Shown here: positions 52,981 through 63,654 of the stretch, in pieces
How positions within the stretch are numbered: position 1 is the stretch's first letter
Layout of the letters: each line of letters starts with the position of its first letter
Assembly (NCBI GenBank): GCA_023548195.1
Contig: JAJHZJ010000311.1
Span: 2,185,836-2,249,835 of the forward strand
Direction of reading: 5' to 3'
From: Bettongia penicillata ogilbyi
Lineage: Eukaryota; Chordata; Mammalia; Diprotodontia; Potoroidae
Length of the DNA stretch: 64,000 bases
The notes under the pieces: model-generated
Seen by the model: only the letters and a program-made list of their open reading frames with translations
What the model was told of the DNA's origin: nothing
The model's database searches: none
Position numbers and translations under genes: made by a program

Positions 52981-53232
52981 TTTGTTTTTTCAGTCATTTC
53001 AATCATATTCAACTCTATGACCCTATTTGGAGTTTTCATGGCAAAAATACTGATTTGCTATTTCCTTCTACCAACTCATCTTACAGATGAGGAAACTGAG
53101 GCAAACAGGGTTAAGTGACTCGCCCAGAATCACACAGCTTGTAAGTGTTCGAGGTCAGATTTGAACTCAGGAAAATGAATCTTCCTGATTCCAGGCCTGG
53201 AGCTCTATCCACTGAGCCACCTACATGCCCTA
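52981..53232 (-). mobile_element. WSINE-type SINE, antisense, with 13-bp target duplication
   Basis: Tail 'tttcaatcatattcaactct', 'ttggagttttcatggcaaaa', core 'gaggcaaacagggttaagtg', body 'tcagatttgaactcaggaaa', head end 'ccactgagccacctacatgc'. Flanks gttgcatgactct (52968-52980) and gttgcatgattct (53233-53245) differ at one base. Confidence 0.95.
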
Positions 53233-53284
53233 GTTGCATGATTCTACATAGGCACACAGGACTATGGGGGTTCAGAGCAGAGAG

Positions 53285-53560
53285 TGCTCACTGCTCAATG
53301 AGAAGATTCAGAAGATTTCATGGAGGTGGTGCTAACAAAGCTGCACCTTGAAAAACAGGTAGGATTTCAACAGCTGGAGATGCTACAGAGTGCATCCAGG
53401 TATGTGCAACAGTATTAGCAAAGGTACAGAGCTAACAAAGCACCAAGTGTGCCCAGAGAAGGATAAACAGGCCTTGATACAAAGCTGTGTATCTAAAAGG
53501 GTGTAGCAGAAGACAAGGATGAAAATTAAGTTGGCATCTATACACTGGCTACCTGGAGCA
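53285..53560 (-). mobile_element. L2, antisense
   Basis: 'gatttcatggaggtggtgct', 'acaggtaggatttcaacagc', 'gtatgtgcaacagtattagc', 'agtgtgcccagagaaggata'. ORF2 end to 3' UTR junction, decayed. Confidence 0.7.
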
Positions 53561-54026
53561 CAAGGCTGACTTGACTCAGGCAGCCTCACTTCATCTGAAG
53601 TACTCAAGCTAAGTCTCTTCCAGGTGTTTCCTGTCATCACTCCTCTTTAATCCAAAGTGGAGTCAGAATAAGGCATTCATGTGTGCCCGAGGCAAGATTT
53701 GGAAATTATATCCCCATCAATGGAAATAGGAACACAATTTTCCCTCTTAAAAGAATAGGTATGTTACTGTCCACCAGAGGCTTGGAACCTTCACTGAACA
53801 CACGCAGCTTGATGTATCACAAAATAAATACCTGTGGGCTACAGAGAGCAGACTTTTGTAGCATTAAAAATATGTGCATTTTTTAAGAGTAACATTAAAA
53901 ATCATTCCTAGCTGTACCCCTCTGCATTGAGGCCTAATGCAGCTGCCTACCTTGACTAGGAGCAGATCCAGCACTGTCTAAAGGTTTCCTTCCTTAGCTT
54001 CCCAGATCTGGCTCATGCCTCTATAG
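53561..54026. other. Repeat-free; candidate conserved DNA
   Basis: 53670-53935 shows no repeat: 'gaaattatatccccatcaat', 'ccctcttaaaagaataggta', 'agcattaaaaatatgtgcat', 'atgcagctgcctaccttgac'. A 67-codon frame at 53683-53886 lacks a domain. Confidence 0.35.
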
Positions 54027-54234
54027 CAGGTATCTTCTTCCCCCATCTTTTGGGGTCCATGCACAGATTTCAGGGGGTCCATGAACTTTGATGAGGAAAA
54101 AATATATCTTTCTTTTCATTAACCTCTAGCTGAAATTTTGTATTTCCTTCCATTATGATCATAGGCAACAATATATAGATATCCATAGACTTCACCAAGG
54201 AGGTCCATGATGTAAGAAAGGTTGAGAACCTCTG
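54027..54234. mobile_element. hAT-like MITE, 208 bp
   Basis: Ends caggtatcttcttcccccat and aaggttgagaacctctg. Core 'gggggtccatgaactttgat', 'ttcattaacctctagctgaa', 'tttcttccattatgatca'-type. Flanks ctctatag (54019-54026) and ctctagga (54235-54242) agree at 6 of 8. Same family as 3537-4184, without the L1 insert. Confidence 0.8.
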
Positions 54235-54494
54235 CTCTAGGATGTCTGCCCTACTTGTACGCTCTAGTCCCAGGTCAAGCTTTGTATTGGTCTCAGGCCT
54301 AGGCTTCAAGAGAACCCCTGTCTTCTGCTGGGAACCTAACTTTAGAAATCCAACTGGCTAGTTTTGACCAGTCCGTGCTTTAGAATTCCTGGAAATATCT
54401 CTCTTCTCTCAGAATGTGCCTTGGATGATTTTGGTTGGCCCACCTTCTTTCCCCCTCCCCAGCCATGATCAATAGCTTGGATCCTGTCTCTTGT

Positions 54495-55075
54495 CTAGTC
54501 AACAAACTTTTAAACCTCTGCTAAGAGTAAGGAACTATGTTAGATATTGGAGATACAGACAATGAAACAGTCCCTGCCTTTAGGGAGTTTATATTCTAGG
54601 GGGAGATATAACATGTGGCCCAGTAAATACAAGGCAATTTGAGGAGTTGTGAGGGACAGCCTATGCAAAGGTCCAGAGATGGGAGACTGAATGGCAGATT
54701 CAAAGAATGGCCAGTAGGCCCACTTGACTGGAACAAGAGTGTTTTAATGGGAGTGATGAGAAAAAATTCTGGAAAGATGAATAGGAGATAGAATGTGGAG
54801 ATCTTTAAATGCCAGACTAGGGAATTTGTATTTTATCCTAGAGACAACAGAGAGTCACTAAAGATGCTTCAGCAGGGAAATAACATAGACCAATGTCTGG
54901 AAAATGATTTTCGAAACAGTGGAGAAGAGTGTTTGGAGAGGGGAGAAACTGGCAGTAGGAAGGTTAATGAGGAGGTCATTGTAACCATGCAGATAACGGA
55001 TGGTGAGGGTCTGATGATGGAGGCAGAGACCATGCAAGTGGAGAGAAAGGAAAGCAAGCAAGAGATGTCTTTTTC
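54495..55075 (-). mobile_element. L2 3' UTR and ORF2 end, antisense
   Basis: 'gtaaggaactatgttagata', 'tccctgcctttagggagttt', 'atattctagggggagatata', 'tgtattttatcctagagaca'. The minus-strand frame 54858-55097 contains YNDLLINLPTASFSPLQTLF, the L2 ORF2 C-terminal motif block. Confidence 0.9.
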
Positions 55076-55119
55076 CTATCTCCAGGCAGCCCCTCACCTC
55101 TTGGCTCTATGAACCGATT

Positions 55120-55312
55120 CTCACTATGTGTGTATATGTACACATATTAACATATGTGTTACAGGCATGCATTAATTATTGTGTGTTTATCATACATACA
55201 CATGTACATATCTAATGGGGTAGATTATATACAATTATGTATATATCACATGTATAATCATATTATACAGGTATACATATTTATTCCTTGTGTGTATGTA
55301 TAATTTTCTGTC
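55120..55312 (+). repeat. TG/TA-rich alternating tract
   Basis: 'tatgtgtgtatatgtacaca' through 'acacatgtacatatctaatg' and 'atttattccttgtgtgtatg': degenerate TG, CA and TA dinucleotides over about 190 bases. Confidence 0.8.
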
Positions 55313-55339
55313 CTTCAAAGCCTCACCTGATCAAGGGCA

Positions 55340-55465
55340 CCTGGTCCCCTCTTCATCAAGAGTACATCTAATCATATAATTCCCTTGCTTAAAACCCTTT
55401 CTTGGTCTCCCATTCCATAACAAGTAAAAGCCCACATTCCCCAACCTGTTTCCCAAGGTCATGTG
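55340..55465 (+). mobile_element. L2 ORF2 C-terminal fragment, sense
   Basis: 'atctaatcatataattccct', 'tgcttaaaaccctttcttgg', 'tctcccattccataacaagt' is the LLKTL-type end of L2 ORF2. Confidence 0.75.
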
Positions 55466-55484
55466 CTGGCTCTCAGAGAACAGG

Positions 55485-56030
55485 ATTCCAAGGCCAAACT
55501 ACCAGCATGTTTAGCCTGAAGAAGAAATCCCTTAGAAGGAATATGGCAGCCATCTTCAACTGTTTGGAAGAGGGACTGGGCTTGTGATTAACCCCAAAGA
55601 GCAGAAAGAAGAGTCACGGTTGGAAGTTACAGAGAGGCCGATTTGAGAGCAGTGGGCTGGGAGTCAGGAAGACAAAAGTCTTCCTGAGTTCAAATCTGGC
55701 CTCAGACACTTACTAGCTGTGCGAACCTGAGCAAGTTACTTAATTCTGTTTGCCTCAGTTTCCTCACCTGTAAAATAAGCTGGAGAAGGAAATGACAAAC
55801 CACTCCAATATCATTGCCAAGAAAACCCCAAATGGGGTTATAAGAGTCAGACCTAATGGACATTAGAAAAAAAACGTCCTAACACTTCAAATGGTCCAGA
55901 AGGGAAATAAATAGCCTAGCCAAGGAAGTTGTTGTCAGTCCCTAGAAGGCTTCACACCCAGGTACAAATGAACTGGATGATCTCTAAGTTCCCTTCCAAC
56001 TTCTTTCTTCTAGTGTGGACATCACCCCTC
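55485..56030 (-). mobile_element. CR1/L3 3' region, antisense, split by a SINE
   Basis: Left 55485-55652 ('gcagccatcttcaactgttt', 'gaagagggactgggcttgtg', 'gttggaagttacagagaggc'). Right 55868-56030 ('cacttcaaatggtccagaag', 'ggaagttgttgtcagtccct', 'gaactggatgatctctaagt'). Confidence 0.82.
55653..55867 (+). mobile_element. WSINE-type SINE, sense, inside CR1
   Basis: 'ctgggagtcaggaagacaaa', 'cagacacttactagctgtgc', 'gagctggagaagg'-like 'aagctggagaaggaaatgac', 'ccaagaaaaccccaaatggg'. The head is truncated. Confidence 0.9.
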
Positions 56031-56094
56031 TAAGTTATTCCTGTTTCTAGTCCACATCTATATGCTAAGAGGCAACTGCCACTAACCAACTGAC

Positions 56095-56235
56095 AGTGTG
56101 AGAGATGGAAAGAATCTTTGATTGGGGATCAGAAGATCTGGGTTCAAGTTCTGATTCTGATATTTACTCTCTATGTGATCTCAGACAAATTACCTGCCTC
56201 TCTGAGCTCCAATGTCCTCCATTGTGAATATAAAA
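56095..56235 (+). mobile_element. THER-1/MIR, sense
   Basis: 'tttgattggggatcagaaga', 'tctgggttcaagttctgatt', 'gtgatctcagacaaattacc'. The 3' part is cut by an L1 end. Confidence 0.82.
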
Positions 56236-56244
56236 CCTCCAGGG

Positions 56245-56495
56245 AGAGAACCGATAAACTCTTGGTGTATACTGAAGCATACTTTTTTCACTTTATTTTT
56301 CTTGCCTTTTTTTGACAACATGGCTAATATGGAAATGTTTTGCATGATTTTACATGTATAATGGATACCATACTGCTTGTCTTCTCAATGGGTAGGGGAG
56401 AGAATTTAGAACTGAAGTTGTTTTTAAAATAAAAGCTAAAAACTAATTAAGGGCTAATTTTTTGAAAGAAAAAATGTAAAAATTTTTAAAAAACA
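56245..56495 (+). mobile_element. L1 3' UTR, sense
   Basis: 'gtgtatactgaagcatactt', 'ttttctt'-rich run, 'catggctaatatggaaatgt', 'ttttgcatgattttacatgt', 'gggagagaatttagaactga', 'aaataaaagctaaaaactaa'. Only the last 250 bp are present. Confidence 0.85.
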
Positions 56496-56497
56496 GT

Positions 56498-56565
56498 TTA
56501 GTGAATATGTATTAAGTGTTCTCATGCTCAAGGTACTTTTCTAGGCCCAAAGGGTACAAATGTAT
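56498..56565 (-). mobile_element. L2 3' end fragment, antisense
   Basis: 'agtgaatatgtattaagtgt', 'ctcaaggtacttttctaggc'. Confidence 0.6.
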
Positions 56566-56685
56566 CTACAAAATGAGAATCACACTTGCATTAATTACCC
56601 CTGAAATGTGTTGGGAGGATCAGATGGATATAAAGTACTTTGCAATGGTAAACTGCTATCTAAACGTAAGCCTAGGACCCTCTCA
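56566..56685 (+). mobile_element. MIR 3' half, sense
   Basis: 'ctacaaaatgagaatcacac', 'gtgttgggaggatcagatgg', 'ataaagtactttgcaatggt'. Confidence 0.7.
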
Positions 56686-56689
56686 GAAG

Positions 56690-56850
56690 GGTCATAGGAT
56701 TATAGATTTTGAATTGGAAGGAACTCTACAGCTCAGCTCTTCAGCACCATCTCTCTTTTACAGATGAGGAAACAGGCCTAGAGAGGGGAAGTTACTTATC
56801 CAAGGTCACACAGTAGTCATCAGCAGAGTAAAATTTGAATTCAGGTCATA
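56690..56850 (-). mobile_element. MIR3/THER, antisense, first of two
   Basis: 'gggtcataggattatagatt', 'acagatgaggaaacaggcct', 'caaggtcacacagtagtcat', 'gaattcaggtc'. Confidence 0.85.
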
Positions 56851-56998
56851 GGATCATAGGAATTTATATTCAGAGCTAGACAGAATGAGGAAACTGGGAA
56901 GTGATTTGCCCAAGGTCACATAACTAGTAAGTAGCAGAAGTCTAGATTGAAACCCAGATGCTGTGTCTCCAAATCCAACCCTCTTTCCACTCTACTCC
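56851..56998 (-). mobile_element. MIR3/THER, antisense, second of two
   Basis: 'ataggatcataggaatttat', 'aatgaggaaactgggaagtg', 'tgcccaaggtcacataacta', 'ctctttccactctactcccc'. Head-to-tail with the copy before it; the two differ, so this is two insertions rather than a recent duplication. Confidence 0.85.
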
Positions 56999-57880
56999 CC
57001 TAAAATGGAGCTGAACTGGAGGAGCCTTCTTTCTCATGCCATCCCCTCCCCGCCACCTTGAGCATCCTGCAGGCCTGCGCTAGAGGCAGGAGGCACAAGG
57101 AGAGACTCCTGTTGAGTTGGGTGGAATAGGGGTGCAGGGCAATGGAGAAGAGAAAAGAGTCAGGAAAATGCTTGCTTCCTTTCTCAGCCTCGGCTTCCTG
57201 CATTCAGGCCTTGCTCACCGCCATAAAAGCGTTTCATCCCCTTCTTCCCCAAATTGCTGCCATCTTGCTCTCCCTCCCTGAGCAACTTCAGGGGGAGAAG
57301 AGCTAAGTGAGGGGAGAAAAGACAGCTAGAGATCACTCTGACAGAAACAAGTTCATTTATCCTTTTTTGAGGGTTGCCTTTCCACTCCTTTGATTGTCCA
57401 ACTACCTTGTTTATTTCCAATTTGCACCCTACCTGGCAGATTTCATGTTCCAGCCTATTTATTTTGGACTCTGGCAGAAATTTTCCTTTTTAAAAACCAG
57501 GCATGTAGTGGTGTTTTCAGCTCTGATAAACCAGTAATTCCCTCCCCTTACCTAGCTTAAGTCTCTCTTCACTGCTTGAACCAAGGTCATCTAGACCTTT
57601 CTGCCCTTCCAGTGGAAGGTCCAGATAAGTGGCCCATGCCTGCCTTGGAAGATGGAAAAGTGTCCTAATTAGGTGGTCCTGAGTCCATTGTTGACACACT
57701 GATATTTAGTTTCTCCATCCCCAGGACTGTTTGTTCCTCCCCTTCCAATCCTAGGATTTAGCACTTCCCACCTGTTCTTGGGATTTAGCCTTCTCACAAC
57801 TTCTGTGACTTCCTTGACCCATTCCTAGGCCTCACCTGTTTCTGGTTCCATGATTTAACTCTCACCTACCTCATACCCAA
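56999..57880. other. About 0.9 kb repeat-poor
   Basis: No repeat recognised. 57030-57300 is somewhat GC-rich (near 'ccatcccctccccgccacct') but has few CpGs, so it is not a CpG island. Minus-strand frames of 60-78 codons have no domain. 57430-57510 is AT-rich and unique. Confidence 0.4.
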
Positions 57881-57882
57881 TA

Positions 57883-58002
57883 TATTCAACAAGTATTTAT
57901 CCAATATATACTATGTGCCAGGTATTGTGCTAGGCACTGAGGGCATAAAATCAGTAAAACAATCAAAACTCAAAAGGAGCTTAGGTTGTAACGGGAGAAG
58001 TT
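57883..58002 (-). mobile_element. L2 3' end, antisense
   Basis: 'atattcaacaagtatttatc', 'tgccaggtattgtgctaggc', 'actgagggcataaaatcagt', 'aaaaggagcttaggttgtaa'. Confidence 0.88.
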
Positions 58003-58584
58003 ACCAGGCTGTTTAAATCCCTTGCCATGGAGCAAGTGAGGTCACATAAGAAATTCAATCACAATTGAAAAGGACCAGGGTTTAGGAGCTAATTGCTATT
58101 CCTGCTCTTAATCTGTGGTCCTAACCACAATGGCCAAGCCTTTAGCATAGCTTCCAAGTTAAAGGATATGAAGATTAGGTTATTTATTTTCCCTCAGATC
58201 CCTAACATGTTAACCGCACTGTCCCCTGAGACCCACTGGCCTGGTGAAATTCTCTTTTTGATATAGTAGGTTCTGATCCATTCAGACAGTGACCTGGTTC
58301 AGTACAAAGAACCCTGTACTAGGAACCAGAAGAACTGAGCTCCTTTTGTGGCCCAAATAGGCTCAATATATGTCTCCAAATATCCGAAGGGTTGTTTTAT
58401 GTGGCTACAGGAGACAGGGAAGCTAGAGGGGGCAAAAGAGCACTATTAAGTAGAAATAGTAGAGAAACAGATGTCAGCTGAGTAGAAGAAAGAATTTTCT
58501 AACAAGCAGAATTATCAGTGAGATGAGTTAGCTTGCGGGAGAGTGAGCTCCTCATCAGTAGAAGAGTTCGAGCAGAGAGTAGTA
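58003..58584. other. Unassigned, perhaps decayed CR1 at its end
   Basis: 58300-58345 recalls a MIR head ('accctgtactaggaaccaga'). 58480-58580 ('agtgagctcctcatcagtag') weakly recalls antisense CR1. The rest is unrecognised. Confidence 0.35.
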
Positions 58585-58587
58585 GAG

Positions 58588-58597
58588 CCAAGATGGC
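58588..58597 (+). promoter_or_regulatory. YY1-type site at the L1 5' end
   Basis: ccaagatggc lies within four bases of the inferred L1 start. In human L1 an AAGATGGC YY1 site at the same place sets the transcription start. Here the match is to the motif and position only. Confidence 0.55.
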
Positions 58598-59644
58598 AGA
58601 GTGAAGTCAATATTTGTGCCAAGCTCTCCCAACACAAAGAATAAAAGGGCTGCAGACGCTGGGGTGAGGGCTGCTGAGAAGCACACTGCTCACCAAGGTG
58701 GAAGCAGCATCAGCGATGCCAAGCACTCAGGACAGTCAAGAGACTGAACATAGAACCCAGGAGACCTCTTTACTGGCACTGGGCACAGGGTTAGGTACCA
58801 TTTAGCAGCTCTCTTACTCATTATCGAATTCTGGGTCACAGTTTCAGGGTGGAAAGGAGTTGTTGGAATCACAAGGGAGTAGGAGTTTTTATCTTTTTAA
58901 AGACCAGAGTGCCAACCAGGAACACAGTGAGCAGACCTCTCCCTGGATCACCTCATTTGGGAAGCACTGAAAACTTATAGGTGCCTACGAAGTTGTAAAA
59001 GCAGAAGTTCATAAAAGACAAAAGCTCCTGCCAGATGTCTCCCCTCCTCCTTTGCCCCCAGGGGTGAGCAGAGTCCAACTCTAACATAAAGTCTAAAGTC
59101 AAAAAATTGTCTGGGAAAATGAGCAAACAACAAAAGTAAAGCCTGACCACCAAAAACTTCTATGGACACAAAGGAAGTCAAGATACAAACTCATAAGAAG
59201 ACCACAACTTGAAAACATTTACAAGCAAAGCCTCAAAGGAAAGAAATGTGGATTGAACACAAGTCCAGCAAGAATTCCTAGAAGAGCTAAAGAAAGAGCT
59301 TTAAGGGGGTGGGGTGATTATTTTTAAAAATCAAATAAGAGTGGAGGAGGAAAAATTGGGAAAAGAAATGTAAGTATTTCAAGAACATCATGAAAAATGA
59401 ATTAGCAACTTGATAAAAGTACTGAAAAAAAATCCTTATAAGCAGAATTAGCCAAATGGTAAAGGAAGTAGAAAACTTGACTGAAGAAGATAACCCCTTA
59501 AAAATGAGAATTGTTTAAATGAAAGTTAATGACTCCATGAAACCCTAAGAAACAACAAAATCAAGTCAAAAGACTAAAAAAGATGTGAAGTATCTCCTCA
59601 GAAAAATAACTGACCTGTACATTGAGAGTAGAATGAGAAGAGAA

Positions 59645-59957
59645 TGTCAAGACATTATTAGGAGACACCCTGTTTTCCAATGCTAAGCCCCAGCAAGCAA
59701 GCTGTGCCCTGAGCCTGGAATAACAACAACCTTTTGTGCTCATCTTCTGAGCCTGGGCAAACATCAACAGGCCCAGACATGAAGCCCTGCTGCGAACAGA
59801 CTTTTTGTCACTAGACAGCCTTGCCTCACTGTTACTACACTAACACTCTTTAATTCTTTGTCTAGCCACAAGTATATAAATCAAGGTTCATCACCACTCC
59901 CTCGGGTCCCCCCACTAGGGGACTCACAAGTTAGAGGCCAGTTCAGTCTGGTTGACG
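59645..59957 (+). mobile_element. 5' LTR of the ERV
   Basis: Starts tgtcaagacattattaggag and ends 'gttcagtctggttgacg', 5 bp before the primer site. TATA box in 'cacaagtatataaatcaagg' (TATATAAA at 59873-59880). The final bases correspond to 'gttgaca' at the far end, so the terminal A has become G. About 313 bp long. Confidence 0.7.
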
Positions 59958-59962
59958 TTAAC

Positions 59963-59980
59963 TGGTGTCAGAAGTGGAAC
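59963..59980 (+). other. Primer-binding site, tRNA-Leu type
   Basis: tggtgtcagaagtggaac is complementary to the 3' end of tRNA-Leu (CCA plus acceptor stem), with a few mismatches. Reverse transcription of retroviral RNA starts from such a site just inside the 5' LTR. Confidence 0.75.
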
Positions 59981-60081
59981 TGGACACAGAACTGGGCCCC
60001 TACAATCTCTAGTTCCAATGGACTAGGTGCCATCATAGATTTATTTCTTTGGAGTCCAGACCCACCCCCACCTCTGCATCT

Positions 60082-60088
60082 GGTGAGT
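60082..60088 (+). promoter_or_regulatory. Splice-donor-like site in the ERV leader
   Basis: 'gcatctggtgagtcttccac' contains G|GTGAGT, a strong consensus donor about 125 bp after the LTR, the place of the major donor in many retroviruses. Position and match only. Confidence 0.5.
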
Positions 60089-60249
60089 CTTCCACCGTTC
60101 TCCCTGCTCTAATCCCGAGTTCCTGCTTTGGTTGAGCTCACCATTCTTTGTGAGGAAAAGTCCAGGGCCCCCTCTGGTGACCTGTTCATCTCAGATCACT
60201 CTGGTAAAGATATCCTTTCTTAAACTGCATACCTCTGTTAATTGGCTTC

Positions 60250-63200
60250 TCTGCATAACTCTGCTGTTTTTTTAACTGCAAATCTCTGTAAAATTATGAC
60301 TGAACACCTCTGTATGAACTATGATTGAATGCCTTGTTCTGTTTGTATCTGTCTTGTCATTTTATCTATGTTTAAGTCTTTGCAAAATGTGAAATGTCTG
60401 TGTAGATTCTGTCACCTTGAAAGTTTTAAGTCAGCCAGAAAAACTGAGGGCTACCACCAAAGAGTTTAGAATACCGGAAAAGATTAGTGAACTTTCATAC
60501 TTGAAGCAATTGTCCCAGTAAGCAGGACCAACTCCCACTTTAGGCTTTTTGAGGGAGACTAGGTAGAAAAATAGTCAGATAACCAAAGTTTATAGAACTG
60601 CTAAAAAAAATCTCCGATTAAAGAGCTGGAAGATCAGTCATTTTAAGACTGCAGGGGAGAATTGCTGAGACTTTGGATAATTCCAGAACTCACTCTCTTC
60701 TAAAATATCTTAGTAAGTTTTAGGGTAAAATTTGTTTTAAGGAAAAATAAGAATTAAATTTTATAAAAGTTAAAGGTAGATGGTATTTGCCCTTGAAGAC
60801 TGATATCTTCGTTGCTCTAGGTCAATGAAGGAAGGCAGCTAGTTTGGAAGTAATCCCAGAGCAAAGAAAAAAATAGGTAAACGGTTTGCAACTTACATCA
60901 ACCCTCTTTGACCACGTTTGTGACTCCCCCAGACCAGAGACCCTCTTCCTCCTACTCTCTCAACCCCTCTCATCTCAGATCAGATTCCCAAATAAAGGTG
61001 CTGAAAAAAATGCTGTAAAAATGTGGGGAAACTTGAATTAAGTTCCAGTTGCAGAAACTTACTAGTTGTGTAATCTTAGGCAAGTTATATTATCTCTGTT
61101 TGCCCCAGTTCCCAGCTCTGTGAAGAGAAAAAGAACAAATTGTACCCACCTCCCAAGGTTGTTGTGAGATCAAAATAATATAACGATTGCAAAGCGCTTA
61201 ATACGGAGCTGGCATATGCTAAGCACTACATTGTTATTATTGTTTCTCCAACTGAATGTAACTGTTCTAACCCTGATAACTCTAAAGATAATAAGATCAA
61301 TTATTTTTATATGTGATAATCTGAAAATGCAATTGATGTCATCTGAAGATTTGTTTCATGTTTTAAACACTTGATATTGTTTATGCTATCATTGTATTTC
61401 TAAATTCTCTTATACTGTGAAATTGTGACAGAAATGTTGTTAAACAAAACAACTTTTTAATCTGGATGCTATTACACATTAATTTTAAAAGAATGTAATA
61501 AAAATTGATATTTGAAAACTATTAAATATTTAATAAGGTATATTTTGTTATAAAACATATAATAATAATAAGTTTAACAGTGAATTTTCATTTGAAAATT
61601 CTTGGCTATTATGAAAGTGTATATGGTTTAAAAATGTAGCTTCAACGTATTAATGATGAGTCAAATATCAAGTATTTACTGTATGCCTAAATATGGGTAG
61701 TTTTAATATATAAGTAAAGGACAAATAAAATGTTTACTGTTAGGGAAACATCAGGAAAGGTATTTAAGCCCTAACTTGTGGTTAGTGAAAATTTGCTATT
61801 TAAGATAAAAATTCCTGCGACTGTAATTTGCTATTTTGAACATTGATTACAGGGATAGTTGTCTGAATTGTCATGAAGTCAATAGTAGAAAATGGAATAT
61901 GCTGTAACTTGGGAACTACTAAAGGTGGATGTCTATACCTGGGAAAAATTTGGGGCCACATGGCCTAGGAAGGATCTTCATGACTCTATTTTCCCATTGT
62001 GCTATTTCCTTTCTGAAAAGAATATTTCCCCACATGGTTAATCCTGAGCCTTACTTTTAACACTGTCACTACAAGACTGGCTGTCAGATATGATTCATGT
62101 TGGAATCAAAGAGAACTAAGGAAGTTTTCCCATTATGATAACGATGTCCCTCTTTTTCCTTTTATAGTAAATTTCTATAATCAAGTTTTATACGTGCAAT
62201 ACTAAATCTATTAAATAACAGATTGATACCAGAACATCTCTGAGTTATTATAATAGGATGCAAGTATGAACATCTTACAATTTTAATCTGTATTTGTGAT
62301 CAAATTATAATATAGGGATGATAACCTCCTAATGGGGAAATGATTAGATGAAGAAATAAGATAAAGATGTAATGTAAAAGTTTTTTAAATAAATGGAATA
62401 GTAAATTTTGAGAAAGCAATAGGATTATGATTGGCTTCCAAATTTATCTATCATGGAAATTCAGGCTTTCAATATATTTTAGTAATAAGTTCTCAAAACT
62501 GGATTAAAATTTTACACATAAATTGTATTGATAATGGTAAAGAAAGTGAAATTATTTTCCCATTTTTGAGCTATAAATCTGATAATCTTAAAGGGCAGAA
62601 GAGTTCATTTTGCAGTTGGACCCTCATAAATTTTTAAAAGATTCTTATATCATGTACAGGGTTTAGGTAAGGATAGAAACAGTGAGTATTATATAAACTG
62701 AAGCTCTCTGAAGTTTCAAGATTGGAGAACCAAATTTAAGTGATTGTACTAAATTACATTGTCAGAATTATCTAGGAACCTCTGGATTTGGAACTAGACA
62801 AATAGAGTCTATTTCAGAGCTGTCCTGAGAATAAAAAGTATTGTCCAAGAAAAAATATCTAGGGACCAGATAATTACATGAGACATCAGGGACTCAGAAT
62901 ATGCTGATTAAATGGATATTAACAATGGGTTACTAGGATACAAGGAAACTTGATGTTAGTTAACGTTGGTGATCATTATTGTATTGCTTTGCATGGTTTA
63001 TATTTAAGTTTTCTTGGTTACCTTGATGACTTGTAAATGTCCTTTCTTAAAACTAGTCCATTGTGAGCCCTCTAAGTAGTTTGATCTGTACCTGACAATG
63101 TAATTATGTACCTATGGGAATTGTGAGAAAACTTTAGTGCATTGTTTAAACCCAGTCTGAATGGCTGGGAAACTGGACCATTTCTATGTGCTGTGCAGAG

Positions 63201-63260
63201 ATCCTTAACCAAGGACCAATATTTTGCTGATCAGAAACTCAGATCCAAAAACTGATACAA
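60250..63260. other. About 3 kb ERV interior of unknown content
   Basis: No retroviral gene can be read here. 61230-62640 is strongly AT-rich ('ttaaatatttaataaggtat', 'aatatataagtaaaggacaa') and lacks any frame over about 68 codons. It could be decayed leader and gag/pol, a nested unknown element, or non-viral DNA acquired by recombination. Confidence 0.4.
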
Positions 63261-63296
63261 GGAGTTTTCCCGCAACTATCAACCCATATGTCTTCT

Positions 63297-63400
63297 AAAG
63301 GCCCCTACCAAGTCCTTCTAACTACACTCATAACTCTCAAACTTGTAGGTGTGGACTCCTGGATCATCTAAACAAAGTTTCTGCTCCTGAGTGAGCAGAA
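63297..63400 (+). pseudogene. Retroviral pol (integrase C-terminal) relic
   Basis: In the frame starting at 63297 the product reads KGPYQVLLTT, then a short stretch up to DSW at about 63352-63360, then a stop at 63367. This is the GPY/F box that ends the integrase of gammaretrovirus-like elements, where it helps the enzyme bind DNA. Upstream catalytic domains are absent. Open sequence with a hydrophobic run follows in the same frame (63480-63540), where an env start would be expected, but nothing intact remains. Confidence 0.65.
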
Positions 63401-63654
63401 GAACCCTCCAAGGACCTCACGGTTTGTCAAATATGGACCCAGAAGAGGCTGACATCCAGACAAGACAGCGGTCCCAAGATTCCAGATGAGGGCAGGGTAT
63501 ATGCTCCTAGTTTTGTTTTTCCCTCTTCTCTTTTATTATGTGCCCAACTACCAAGGCCCTGATTCAAGCATATGCTTGGATTTTCTCTTTCTAATTCTTG
63601 GCCCCCCCCTCTTTTCTGCATGACTAGCAATGATACCCGGGACATACATCCTAG

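Noticed and set aside
57030..57300. Possible CpG island or promoter
   Set aside because: GC content rises, but CpG dinucleotides are few and no exon follows.
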